The translations under genes and the position numbers were made by a program. This document shows, one piece after another, positions 37,540 to 49,105 of a DNA stretch of 64,000 nucleotides; within the stretch, counting starts at the first letter, position 1, and every line of letters begins with the position of its first letter. Below the pieces are notes generated by a model that was not told the origin of the DNA, made no database searches, and saw nothing but the letters and a program-made list of their open reading frames with translations. Origin of the DNA: Artemia franciscana (taxonomy: Eukaryota > Arthropoda > Branchiopoda > Anostraca > Artemiidae). Location: contig NW_027062691.1 of the NCBI RefSeq assembly GCF_032884065.1, positions 583,918-647,917 of the forward strand, read 5' to 3'.

Positions 37540-38640
37540 CCATTTATTTTGAATTGTGTTTCTAATTGAGCGGATTTTTTTTTAAAAATTAGCCACATGG
37601 TAAAGATGAATTCTATAATTGTTTAGTTCATTCAGGTTTTTTGCAATGTGTTAATATTTGTGATTTGGTAAAATTTATTATATTTAGTTTACCTATTGTT
37701 GCAAAAAAGAGGGATATATTAACAGGATAAGCTTGTTTTGGTTTTACTTGGTTGTTTTACATTTGCTGTTTTTTTTCTTTCATAGGCATGTATTTTGGGG
37801 GTGATACCTGACACGGGGATGCCATGGATATTCTGTGGTAGCCACAACACTTGGTGGGGTGGAGAATTTAAAGTAGCGAAACCCCATATAATGTTAATGT
37901 TCTTGTTCGTCGGGGCGTACGGCAGGGTGGAGTGTTATCTCCTAGTATTTTCAAATTTTGTATCTGGTATTCTTGAGAATATTTCTTCTATGTGTTTTGT
38001 TGGTTTGAGTGATATTTCTTACCTTGCTTATGCTGATGACATTCTTCTAATTAGCCGGTCTAAACTCAGCCTATCGCAGATGGTTCATAAAGTTTCTTCT
38101 TCTTTTACTAAAATCGGTCTTTCGCTTAATGTTGATAAATGTGAGTATCTTTCTTTCAATGTTCCCTCTTCTCCTAGTCCTCTAATTTTTCAAAATTTTT
38201 CTATCCCTCAAGTAGATTCGATCCGGTGGTTGGGTATTACACTTACAAAAAATCTTAAAACTCTTCGGGAGCGTGCTGTCTGGGATGCTAGTGTGAAAAT
38301 CCAGATTGGTTACTCTAAAATTGTTGCCAATCGAGGGAAATACAATCGTATTGCCCTTGGTAAGCTTTATTCTACTTTTTCCGATCATTCTGTTCTTTAC
38401 CTTTCTGGGCTTTACCCTATATTTGAGAAAAAAGATATTAGCGATATTTGATCCTCTTATTTCCGTTTCTGTAAATTTCTTCTCTATCTTCCACTGTGGT
38501 ATAGGAATCGAAAGATAATCAAAAAGTTCCATCTTCCGAATATTATTGAGAAGCTGACTGATCTACACAAAAAGCTCTCAGAAACGGCGTATCGGCGTTT
38601 GTCGCCTCACCACGGTCTGATCCGTTTGTTTGATTAATGT
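37540..38640 (+). mobile_element. Non-LTR reverse transcriptase relic with YADD
   Basis: After poorly preserved sequence, RRGVRQGGVLSPSIFKFC (37900-37960) shifts frame into the open part, which reads ISYLAYADDILLISRSKLSL (catalytic YADD at about 38026-38040), SLNVDKCEYLSFN, IRWLGITLTKNLKTLRER and YIAL-type thumb sequence. A shift near 38450 leads to FCKFLLYLPLWYRNRKIIKK and RRLSPHHGLIRLFD, with the stop at about 38637. This is the same family and C-terminus as the minus-strand relic at 25390-26340. Confidence 0.75.
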
Positions 38641-39308
<668 letters not shown>

Positions 39309-39349
39309 ACGGCTTGTGATAGATTGCTTTTCTTTCCTTAATCAAACAA

Positions 39350-41238
39350 AAAGACAAGTTTTTTAACTGAAAGTAAGGAGTAACATTAAAACTTAAAACG
39401 TACAGAAATTACTCGTGTATGAAAGGGGCTGTTCCCTCCTCAAGTGCCTTTCATAGACGAGCAATTTCTGTTCGTTTTAAGTTTTAATGCTGCTCCTTAC
39501 TTTCAGTTAAAAAAACGTGTTTTTTGTGTGTTTAATTTCTGAAGGTTTTTTGAATTAACACTTGTTTGATTTTGTTTCTCCGCACATGAAAAATTAAAAC
39601 GAACTTTGTGTATTATTTTTTTTTTTTGCCAAATGACTTTCTGTTAGTTTTGATCGGACTATTCTGAGAAAAAGGGGTGGGGGAGGAGGCCTAGTTGCCC
39701 TCCAATTGTTCGGTTCCTTAAAAAGGCAACTAGAACTTTAATTTTAACCAATGTTTTTATTAGTAAAAAACATACGTAAATTACAATTTAACTTAGGTAA
39801 CAAACTTATATTTGAATAATTTTATTATGTATATTTGGGGGTTTTCCCCCTCATTAATGCCTCGCTCTTTACTCTACTCTAAAGCTTTAATTTTGTCCCA
39901 ATTCTTTAAGAATGACCCCTGTATCACAAAGGCCATAGAATAGATAGTCGAAATTACTAAAAATACTTTAGCGTAATGAGCGAGGTATTTAGGAGGAGAT
40001 GGATCCCTCATATAAGTAATAATCTCTTTTCGTTTTAAGTTTTAATGCTGTTCCTTACTTTCAGTTGAAAAAAAACTTTATTTTTATTATTTTTTCATTT
40101 TTTTTTTTTTATAATGCTAGAAAACCCTGCACCCCCTTCATGGAATTTCTCTTCCCCCATGAAAAATTCTTCCAAGGGAAGATCCTCCCATGAGCCCCCT
40201 CACCCAACCGAAAATTCCCCCTGAAAACATCTGCACACCTCCCAATAACCATTACTGTATGTAAACACTTGTCAAAGTTTGTAACTTGCAGCCCCTCCCC
40301 CATTGACTATGCGGGAATAAATCAGCCCCAAAGACCATAGTTATTACGTTTTTCGACTATGTTGAACAAAATGACTATCTCAAAATTTTCATCCTTTGAC
40401 TTTGGGAAAAAATGATCGTTGGAGGGGGCCTAGGTGCCCTCCAATTTTTTCGGTCACTTATAAAGGGCACTAGAACTTTTTTTTCGTTATAATGAGCCCT
40501 CTTGCGACATTCTAGGACCAGTTGGTCGATACGGTCATTGTTTTTTTTAGAAAATGCTAGAAAATCCTGCACCCTCTTTTTAAAAATTCTCTTCCCCCTT
40601 GACAAATTCCTCCATGGAAAGTTCCCCCACATAACCCACTCCCCTCACCAATTAAAAAATCCCCCTGAAAACGTCTGTACACTTCCTAATATGCAAACAC
40701 TGGCCCCTCTCACGGGTACTGTGGGGAAGTAAGTTGTCCCCAAAGACATAGTCACTAGGTTTTTTGAATATATTGAATAAAATAGGTATCTCAGAATTTT
40801 AACCCGATGACTTTGGGAAAAAATGAGCGTGGGAGGGGGCCTAAGAAGCCTCCAATTTTTTTGTCACTTAAAAAGGGCACTAGAACTTTTAATTTCCGTT
40901 AGAATGAGGACTCTCACGACATTCTAGGACCACTGGTTTAGTACGATCACCCCTGGAAGAAATGGTTCTCTGATACGCTGAATGCGAAGGTGTGATTTTT
41001 GTTAAGATTTTATGACTTTTAGTGGATGTTTCCTTCCCCTTTCTTCCAAAATAAGGCAAATTTTCTCGTGCTCTTAACTTTTGATAGTAAGACTAAATTT
41101 GATGAATTATATTTAAAATCAGCATACAAATCCGATTCTTTTGATGTATCTAGTAGTATCAAAATTCCGTTTGTTAGAGTTTTGTTTACTATTGAGCTGG
41201 GTTGGTCCTTATTACAGTTCGTTACCACAAATTGTTTG
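39350..41238 (-). repeat. R1 repeat on the minus strand
   Basis: It begins on its own strand at 41238 with the GTTCGTTACCAC complement of the 5' palindrome and ends near 39360 with the complement of GTAAGGAGTAACATT. Internal words such as AGGGGGCCTAGG and CACTTAAAAAGGGCACTAGA occur more than once (about 39690, 40430, 40830), so R1 itself contains duplicated blocks. No gene. Confidence 0.75.
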
Positions 41239-41711
41239 ATTTTCTAGGTTTCTCGTGGTGGAAAGTCTAAGATATGACGTGTAAATGAAAGCAAGATATG
41301 AAATACAAAATCTGCTTCATAGCTCTGGCAGTGAGGAATAGATGGATAATGCAATTGGCGAGAAATAAGCTAACAAGAAATAATGAAAATAAGCTATGAT
41401 AAGAATAAATAAGCTAATCGACAAATGTTTCAGCATTGGAACAAATTCAGTGTTAGAGATTAAGGTCATTCAATACCTTAAAAATGATTTTGTGATTATC
41501 AGTTTCGGCTGACTGTCTCAAAGACAAATCATCCAATTGGCAATTTTCCCAATACTACTGGGAACTCCCAAAGCAATTTTGTTAAAAATTTATAGTGGAC
41601 CTTAAATATGTCAACTGCTCTAAAAGGTAACGAGAGGCTAGTTTGGAATAAAAATGAAATAATCTTTTAATAATTGTAAAAGCAAAGCGCAGTCACTTCA
41701 ATGTATCTACA
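41239..41711. other. Non-coding, nothing recognised
   Basis: AT-rich spacer between R1 and Helitron F. Confidence 0.5.
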
Positions 41712-41891
41712 TCTATATATATAAAAATAAGTTGTCTGTCTGTGTGTCTGTCTGTGGATCAGGTGACGTCATGTTTCTGTGTTGACTGACGTCATGAAAT
41801 TAGTTGTCGTCATTTTTGCTTTGACGGTGACGTCATTCAAGATATTTAAGACATATGTTCACGTAGAAATCTATTAATGTTTAAGTTTACA

Positions 41892-42044
41892 ATGACTGAT
41901 GAACTTACAATGGCAAAAGCCGATGAAGATGCTCAAAGAGTCTATGCCAAAAAACTTGCTGCTGATAGAGAAAGTCAGAAAAGAAAGCGTGCCGAGGAAT
42001 CAAAAGAACAGCAAGGAAATGAATGCTTGCCTGAAAAATTATAA
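41892..42044 (+). pseudogene. Helitron protein N-terminal remnant, 50 aa
   Basis: ATG at 41892 opens a frame reading MTDELTMAKADEDAQRVYAK, then RKRAEESKEQQGNE, and stops at 42042-42044. This matches the charged RAEES-type N-terminus in Helitron E. A deletion joins it, in another frame, to the helicase C-terminal half that follows. Confidence 0.65.
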
Positions 42045-42059
42045 TTTATGGGCGCACGT

Positions 42060-42902
42060 AAAAATATTAAAATTAACTACAAATATGCGTGTCCGATTGC
42101 AAAACGGTGACTCTGGTCAAACATTTTCAGATCAATTGCTGGCAATTGGAAACGGAAAGCTCCCAGTAGACTCAATTTCAGGACGTATACAACTACCTGC
42201 TGATTTCTGTAATTTAGTGACGTCCAAAAATGAATTGATTGAAAAAGTATTTCCGAATATTCTAAAAAATTATAAAAATAATAAATGGCTAAGTGAAAGA
42301 GCGATTCTCGCACCCAAAAATATAGACGTCCACGAAATCAACAATATTGTTTTGACCAAGATTCGAGACCAGGCAGTCCTTTACAAGTCAGTCGACACAG
42401 TTTTGGAACCAAATGAAGCGGTTAATTATCCATCTGAATTTTTAAATTCCATAGATCTTTCAGGGTTTCCACCACACGTGCTACAACTAAAAATAGGCGT
42501 ACCAATAATACTTTTAAGAAATATCAACCCACCAAAGCTTTGCAATGGCACGCGACTTGCCGTAAAAAAAAAACAATGGAAAACCTAATAGAGGCCACAA
42601 TCTTGACAGGGCCTTTTGAGGGTGAGGCTGTTCTTATTCCTCGCATTCCCATGATTCCAACGGATCTGCCTTTTCAATTTAAAAGATTGCAATTCCCAAT
42701 TCGATTAGCATTTGAAATCACCATTAACAAAGCTCAAGGTCAATCATTAGAAAAATGTGGTATAGATCTTAATACTGATTGTTTTTCCCATGGACAATTG
42801 TATGTTGCATGTTCGAGGGTCGGTAAACCTGACAATCTATTTATATGCAGCGACAACTGGACAGCGAAGAATGTTGTATATTCGCAAGTTTTACGCAGTT
42901 AA
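42060..42902 (+). pseudogene. Helitron helicase C-terminal half, first copy
   Basis: The PIF1-like helicase part is recognised from FSDQLLAIGNGKLPVDSISG, VFPNILKNYKNNKWLSERAI, FPPHVLQLKIGVPIILLRNI and, after a frameshift, LAFEITINKAQGQSLEKCG and [20 protein letters not shown]. The shift lies in an A10 run at 42564-42573; the first frame stops at 42588 and the second continues to 42902. The N-terminal ATPase motifs are missing. INKAQGQS and YVACSR correspond to the last conserved helicase motifs. Confidence 0.85.
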
Positions 42903-43149
42903 TTTGTATTGTATCTATCTATCTATCTATATAAAAAAGCGAAGAATGTTGTATATTCGCAAGTTTTACGCAGTTAATTTGTATTGTATCTATCTATCTA
43001 TCTATATAAAAACGAGTTGTGTGTATGCATGTTTGTTTGTTTGTAAAAAGAGCGTTTGCATATGACGTCATTATTAGTACATACGGCTTTGTATATGCAC
43101 AGACGATGGGAAAGCCCAGAATGTTGTATATTCGCAAGACTCTGGTCTA

Positions 43150-43931
43150 ACATTTTCAGATCAATTGCTGGCAATTGGAAACAGAAAGCTCCCAGTAGAC
43201 TCAATTTCAGGACGTATACAACTACCTGCTGATTTCTGTAATTTAGTGACGTCCAAAAATGAATTGATTGAAAAAGTATTTCCGAATATTCTAAAAAATT
43301 ATAAAAATAATAAATGGCTAAGTGAAAGAGTGATTCTCGCACCCAAAAATATAGACGTCCACGAAATCAACAATATTGTTTTGACCAAGATTCGAGACCA
43401 GGCAGTCCTTTACAAGTCAGTCGACACAGTTTTGGAACCAAATGAAGCGGTTAATTATCCATCTGAATTTTTAAATTCCATAGATCCTTCAGGGTTTCCA
43501 CCACACGTGCTACAACTAAAAATAGGCGTACCAATAATACTTTTAAGAAATATCAACCCACCAAAGCTTTGCAATGGCACGCGACTTGCCGTAAAAAAAA
43601 AACAATGGAAAACCTAATAGAGGCCACAATCTTGACAAGGCCTTTTGAGGGTGAGGCTGTCCTTATTCCTCGCATTCCCATGATTCCAACGGATCTGCCT
43701 TTTCAATTTAAAAGATTGCAATTCCCAATTCGATTAGCATTTGCAATCACCATTAACAAAGCTCAAGGTCAATCATTAGAAAAATGTGGTATAGATCTTA
43801 ATACTGATTGTTTTTCCCATGGACAATTGTACGTTGCATGTTCGAGGGTCGGTAAACCTGACAATCTATTTATATGCAGCGACAATTGGACAGCGAAGAA
43901 TGTTGTATATTCGCAAGTTTTACGCAGTTAA
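43150..43931 (+). pseudogene. Helitron helicase C-terminal half, second copy
   Basis: About 99% identical to the first copy (I counted roughly nine single-base differences). The same frameshift sits in an A10 run at 43593-43602, so the damage predates the duplication. This copy has LAFAITINKAQGQS, the usual residue, where the first has LAFEITINK. Confidence 0.85.
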
Positions 43932-44284
43932 TTTGTATTGTATCTATCTATCTATCTATCTATATAAAAACGAGTTGTGTGTATGCATGTTTGTTTGTTT
44001 GTAAAAAGAGCCTTTGCATATGACGTCATTATTAGTACATACGGCTTTGTATATCCAAGGACAATGGGAAAGCCAAGAATGTTGTATATTCGCAATTTTT
44101 ACGTAGTTTGAAACACATATATAAATCTATCTATATTCACAGGTGGGACACAGGGACACAACTACAATGGCGCGTAACTAATATGGCGCGTAACGACTTA
44201 CGCGCGCGGGGGGGCTTGGGGGGGGCGCGAAGCGCCCCACCAACTAGGTGTTGAGGTGGCGCGAAGCGCCACCCCAACAGCTAG

Positions 44285-44904
44285 TTATAAATAATACGTA
44301 ACCTTATGTCAGCACAAAGGTGATACCACAATAGGAAACTTCCAAAGCTATCAAATTGCTCTAGCAATACATCCTTTTAGCTGATTTTCAATGTTTTCCG
44401 ACCAGGTATGCTAGAATATTTTTAGAGACTAAGCTCTTTCCTGAACTTTAAAAAGAAAATTCCGGTCCGTTCGATCGAAAAAAAAATCATTAAAATGACT
44501 TAAGTTTCGTTAAATCTGAATATCTATCTCCAGCACAAAATGGGAAAGTTTAAATATTTTTTTTTAGATTTCTAAAAAAGTAGGTGTCAGCTTTTAGTTT
44601 TCTGTTGTTTATTTGTATATTTTATCCAACCTCTACAGGTTTTGACAGACCACTCAGTTTAATTTCAAATAGTTTGGCATCACAAATTAATGAAGCTCAA
44701 AATGGGCGAGATATGGCAGTTCTTTGCAGTGCTGTAACCTCTTAAATAAACTTTTATTCTCAAACTTAGCTCTTACAAGAAAAATCATTTATAAAAAATA
44801 ACCTTTAAAATGTTCCATAGTGTGTAACATAAATATTCAAGAATTTTTGCATGTTCAGGAAACTTGTTGGCTTGTGTTGTACTCAAGCTTTGTACAGAAA
44901 ATTC
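44285..44904. other. Non-coding, nothing recognised
   Basis: AT-rich. No gene or repeat recognised. Confidence 0.5.
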
Positions 44905-46169
44905 GTAGTAAGGAGCAACTCTAAGTAAGGAGTAACATTAAAATTTAAAACAAAAATAAAATATTATGTATATGAGGGAGGTTGCCTCCTCCTCAACACC
45001 TCACTCTTCCCGCTAAAGTGTTTTGGTACCTTTGAAAAAGATTCTTATTGGTCTAATTAAACGACCCTTCCGCTTCTGAAGTCGTTATGAAAGATCTGGT
45101 ACAACATTCAAGCTTTAGTGTAAATATTGAGGTGTTTTGGAGGGACCACCCTTCTCGTATACATAATAATTTCTGTTCGTTCTAGGTTTTAATCTTGCTC
45201 CTTATTTTAAATTGAAGAAACTTTTTTAATTTAACTTCTGTCGTTTTTAAATAATGCCGGAAAATCTGGTTCCATCTCCAAGAAAGATACAGCTTCCCTC
45301 CCCCTCAGAAAGATCCCGACCCCCTAACAATTACGCTCAACATATATACACGTAAAACTGATGAGACGAAGAGAAAGTAAGACTAATAAAAAGAACTCTG
45401 AATAACAATTCTGGCAAAATCCCCCAGTGTAAAATTATACCTTAAAAGCTCACCTCCCCAGAAACTACCCCATGCAAAATTCTCCCCGTGGAAAGTCTTC
45501 CCATCAGAAATCCCCCCCCCCACCCGAAAAATGAGTGCACACTTCCCAATAACAAATATTATTCGTACTTAATGAATAAATTGTTTATCTTAAAGACCTT
45601 TCATCTATGCTGAACGAAACGGCTATCTGTAATTTTTTTATCGGATGACTTTGGGGGATTTGGAGGGGGACTAGTTGCCGTCCAATCTCTTTGGTTGGTT
45701 AGAAAGGGCACTAGAACCTTCGATTTCCATTCAAATGAGCCCTATACCTATGTTCGAGGACCTTTTGTGACTGTTCGAGGACACCTCTGGAAAGAAAACA
45801 ATAAAAACATTTAAACACACACCTGTGATCTATCTTCTGGCAAAAATAAAAATTCAGATTTTGTAGATAGGAGCTTGAAACCTTATATTAGTGTTTTTAT
45901 TTTGTACGCCGAATCTGATGTTGTGATTTTCATTAAGATTCTTTGGCTTTTATGAAGTGTTTTTCCCCATTTTCAAAAATCAGATTAATTTTCTCAGGGT
46001 CGTAGCCTTTGATTTATGACACTAGACTTAATGAGCCTTCTATATTTGGAATCAATAATAAGCCGAGACTTTGATGTATCTATTGATATCAAAATTCCGT
46101 TTTTTCGATTTTTAGTTACCATTGAGCCGCTTCGCTCCTTGCTCACAATTTGTAACCGCGAACTGTTTG
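44905..46169 (-). repeat. R1 repeat on the minus strand, diverged
   Basis: It runs from the complement of the 5' palindrome near 46169 to the terminal GTAAGGAGTAACATT complement near 44930. It is more diverged than the 47.5- and 53.5-kb copies. The 106-codon frame starting at 46016 is R1 read through into the flank, not a gene. Confidence 0.7.
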
Positions 46170-46894
46170 AAAAGCTGAGTAACTATATTGTGGTGTTAAG
46201 CGTAGAAAATTTGTCTGATTTATTTCCTTTTCTTGTTTTTATGTTTCAAGAACGGCGAGGAGTTATTCTACGCCATTTCATAGTTGAGGATTATGTCTCA
46301 TATAGAGAAAGTGCAAAGAGAGTAAAGAGTGATTAATGTTTATGTATACACATTGTCTGAAGCTAAGTTTCACAGTATAAAGATTAGCCCAGATATTCCA
46401 TTTCTGGATCATGAACAAACCCTTACTCTGATTGTTTCTTCTTTGTCCGGACTGCCGTTGCTAATATTTTTCACTATATTATTGTTAATATGAGTCAGTC
46501 AACTGCATTACGATGACGTCATCTGCGATTCCCCTGGTGATCCCTGTCGGTTTCTTTCTCAGATATCGATTCTCGCTTCTCCGGCGTCAAAAGCCATCTC
46601 GACGCCGAGAGATGGGTCTGCCTCTGCTAAGAAATCGATAACTTCTAATTGGCATGTGAGAGTTCAGGAGTGTCGTTTCTTAGTTACTCTAGTTTGGTGG
46701 TAGTGTTCATTTATCTAGGAGTATGAGCATCTCATTTGGTAAGATACGGCGCTGTTGTCCTACGGCGCTGTTAAACACAATTAAACTCAGTCCTGCTTTG
46801 GTCAACTTCAAGCATCAGGGGTTAAGGGTTACTATTTGTTCCGTATCAGGAGTCGGACTTTATTTTTTTTTTTTATCAGCATAACCCAATTTTA
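46170..46894. other. Non-coding, nothing recognised
   Basis: A less AT-rich patch at 46500-46800 has no long frame or RNA-gene signal that I can support. Confidence 0.45.
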
Positions 46895-47477
46895 ATGAAG
46901 TTTTATAATTTAAAAAAAATGAAAGTTAGGAACGACATTGAAACTAAACTAACAGAAATTATCCTATATATTTTTGGAACTGATACCCCTTTCAACCACT
47001 GCTCTTCACGCTAAAGTTTGACTAAGAAAAGAACTAGCCCAGAAGGATAGTAAATATAGCCAGTTTATAACTGCACGTTCTTAGTTAAGCGATTGTGTTT
47101 TAAAACTTTTAAGCTAAAAAAAAAGTTTAATTTTGAGCAAATGCGAATAAATGCACCCTTTTATTATTGAAGTACTGTGATACTACGAATTAAAACTTCT
47201 GTAAGAGCAGCTATTCTCATAAATGAAAAAAAATGGTCTCACTTAAGTGTAAAGAGCGTTGAATAGGCAGAATATGTGATAATCTGTATTATATGTGATG
47301 ATCTTATATGTGTTAACCTCTTTATGAATAATCACCGTCTGATTTCAATTTTAGTTTCACTCTTATCTTTCATTTATAAATATCGTTAGCTTTGTTTTCG
47401 TTTGTTTTAACAATATGTGCATGGTAATCTAAACGTCAAGGCTACCACATCCTCAGCTCCTCGCTCTTTATACTATT
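46895..47477. repeat. Degenerate R1 hairpin-end fragment
   Basis: Recognised from GAAAGTTAGGAACGACATTG and CTCTTCACGCTAAAGTTTGA. The rest is too diverged to align by eye. Confidence 0.5.
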
Positions 47478-49105
47478 AAATAATAAAAAACAAGTTTTTT
47501 CAACTGATAGTAAGGAGCGACATTAAAAATTAACGAACAGAAATTATTCCGTACATGAAACGGGTGGCTCCCTCCTCAATATCCCGCTCTTTACGCTAAA
47601 GTTTGACTCTTTCTCACAACTCTACTTTTTAAAACATTAAAAAACTTTAGCGTAAAGAGCGGGGCGTTGATGAGGTGGAAACCCCTTTCATATACAGAAT
47701 AATTTCTGTTCGTTTTAAGTTTTAATGTCGCTCCTTACTTTCAGCTGAAAAGACTTGTTTTTTTTTCAATTTAATTTCTGAACGTTTTAGAAATTATTCA
47801 TATTTTGATTTTGGCTCACCGCACATGAATAATTAAAACAAAATTTGCATATCGATTTGTTTTTGGCTAAATGAATTACTTTGATCGGACAATTTTGATA
47901 AAAAAGAGGTGGGAGGGGGGCCTAGTTGCCCTCCAATTTTCGGTTACTTAAAAAGGCAACTAGAACTTTTTTTTACGAAAGTTTTTGTAAGTAATAATAT
48001 ACGTAACTTACGTAACGACCTTTTTTATTTGTATATTTTCATTTCGTATATGAGGGGGTTCCCCCTCGTCAATACCTCGCTCTTTACACTGAAGCTTGAA
48101 TTTTGTCCCAACTCTTTAAGAATGACCCCTGAATCACAAAGGCCGTAGAATAAATAGTTGAAATTACAAAAGATACTTCGGCGTAAAGAGCGAAGTATTG
48201 AGGAGGAGATAAACCCCCTTATATACGTATTGATTTCTTTTCGTTTTAAGTTTTAATGTTGCTCCGTACTTACAGTTGCAAAAACTTTTCCCTCATTATA
48301 AATTTCTCCTTGGAAAGATCCTTCCACGTAACTCCCTCCCCCGAGCACCCCCCCCCCCCAACGTGAAAAAGTCCCCCTGAAAACGTCTGTACACTTCCCA
48401 ATAACCATTACTATGTGTAAACAATGGTCTAAGTTTTTAAACTTGCAGCCCCTCCCACGGGGACTTTGGGGGATTAAGTCGTCTCCAAAGACATAGTTAT
48501 TAGGTTTTAAGACTATGGTAAACAAAATGTCTATCTCAAAATTTTGATCCGGTGATTTTGGGAAAAATGAGCGTAGGAGGGGGACTAGGTGACCTCCAAT
48601 TTTTCTGGTCACCTAAGAAGGGCACTAGAACTTTTAATTTCCGTTAGAATGAGCCCTCTCACGACACTCTAGAACCAGTGGGTCAATACGATCTCCCCTG
48701 GAAAAAACAAAAACAAATTAACACACATCCGTGACCTGTCTTCTGTAAAAAAAAAAAAAACAACGAAATTCCAAATTTTGTAGATAGCAGCTTGAAACAT
48801 CTATAGTAGGGTTCTCTGATGCGCTGAATCTGATGGTATGATGCGCTGAATCTGATGGTATGATCGTTAAGATTCTATGACTTCTAGGGGGTGTTTCCCC
48901 CTATTTTCTTACATAAGGCAAACTTTCTTAGGCTCGTAACTTTTGATGGGTAAGACTAAACTTGATGAAACTTATAAATTTAAAATCAGCATAAATACAC
49001 GATTCTTTTGATGTCGCTATTGGTATCAAAATTCCTTTTTTTAGAGTTGTGGTTACTATTGAGCCGGGTCGCTCCTTACTACAGTTCGTTACCACGAACT
49101 GTTTG
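47478..49105 (-). repeat. R1 repeat on the minus strand, well preserved
   Basis: Both termini are clear: CAGTTCGTTACCACGAACTG at 49082-49101 and the complementary hairpin part at 47478-47775, whose arms pair over about 110 bases with several mismatches. Its 119-codon minus frame (48253-48612) is not conserved as a protein among copies. Confidence 0.8.

Larger units (their letters stand above)
41712..44284 (+). mobile_element. Helitron F with an internal head-to-tail duplication
   Basis: The 5' end TCTATATATATAAAAATAAG follows A41711. The 3' end has both hairpins and AACAGCTAG, ending at 44284 before host T. After TGACGTCA words and an N-terminal remnant (41892-42044) come two copies, about 1029 bases apart, of a block holding the helicase C-terminal half, a TCTATCTATC tract, ATATAAAAACGAGTTGTGTG (which looks like the 5' end of a second Helitron subfamily) and a TGACGTCA word. 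A 71-bp piece inside the first block is itself duplicated near 42935-43010. No Walker A motif or Rep domain remains. Confidence 0.85.

Noticed and set aside
42540-42902. Independent 120-codon gene
   Set aside because: It is the frame-shifted continuation of the Helitron helicase; the same applies to 43569-43931.
48253-48612. 119-codon minus-strand frame
   Set aside because: It lies wholly within an R1 copy and is not open in the other copies.
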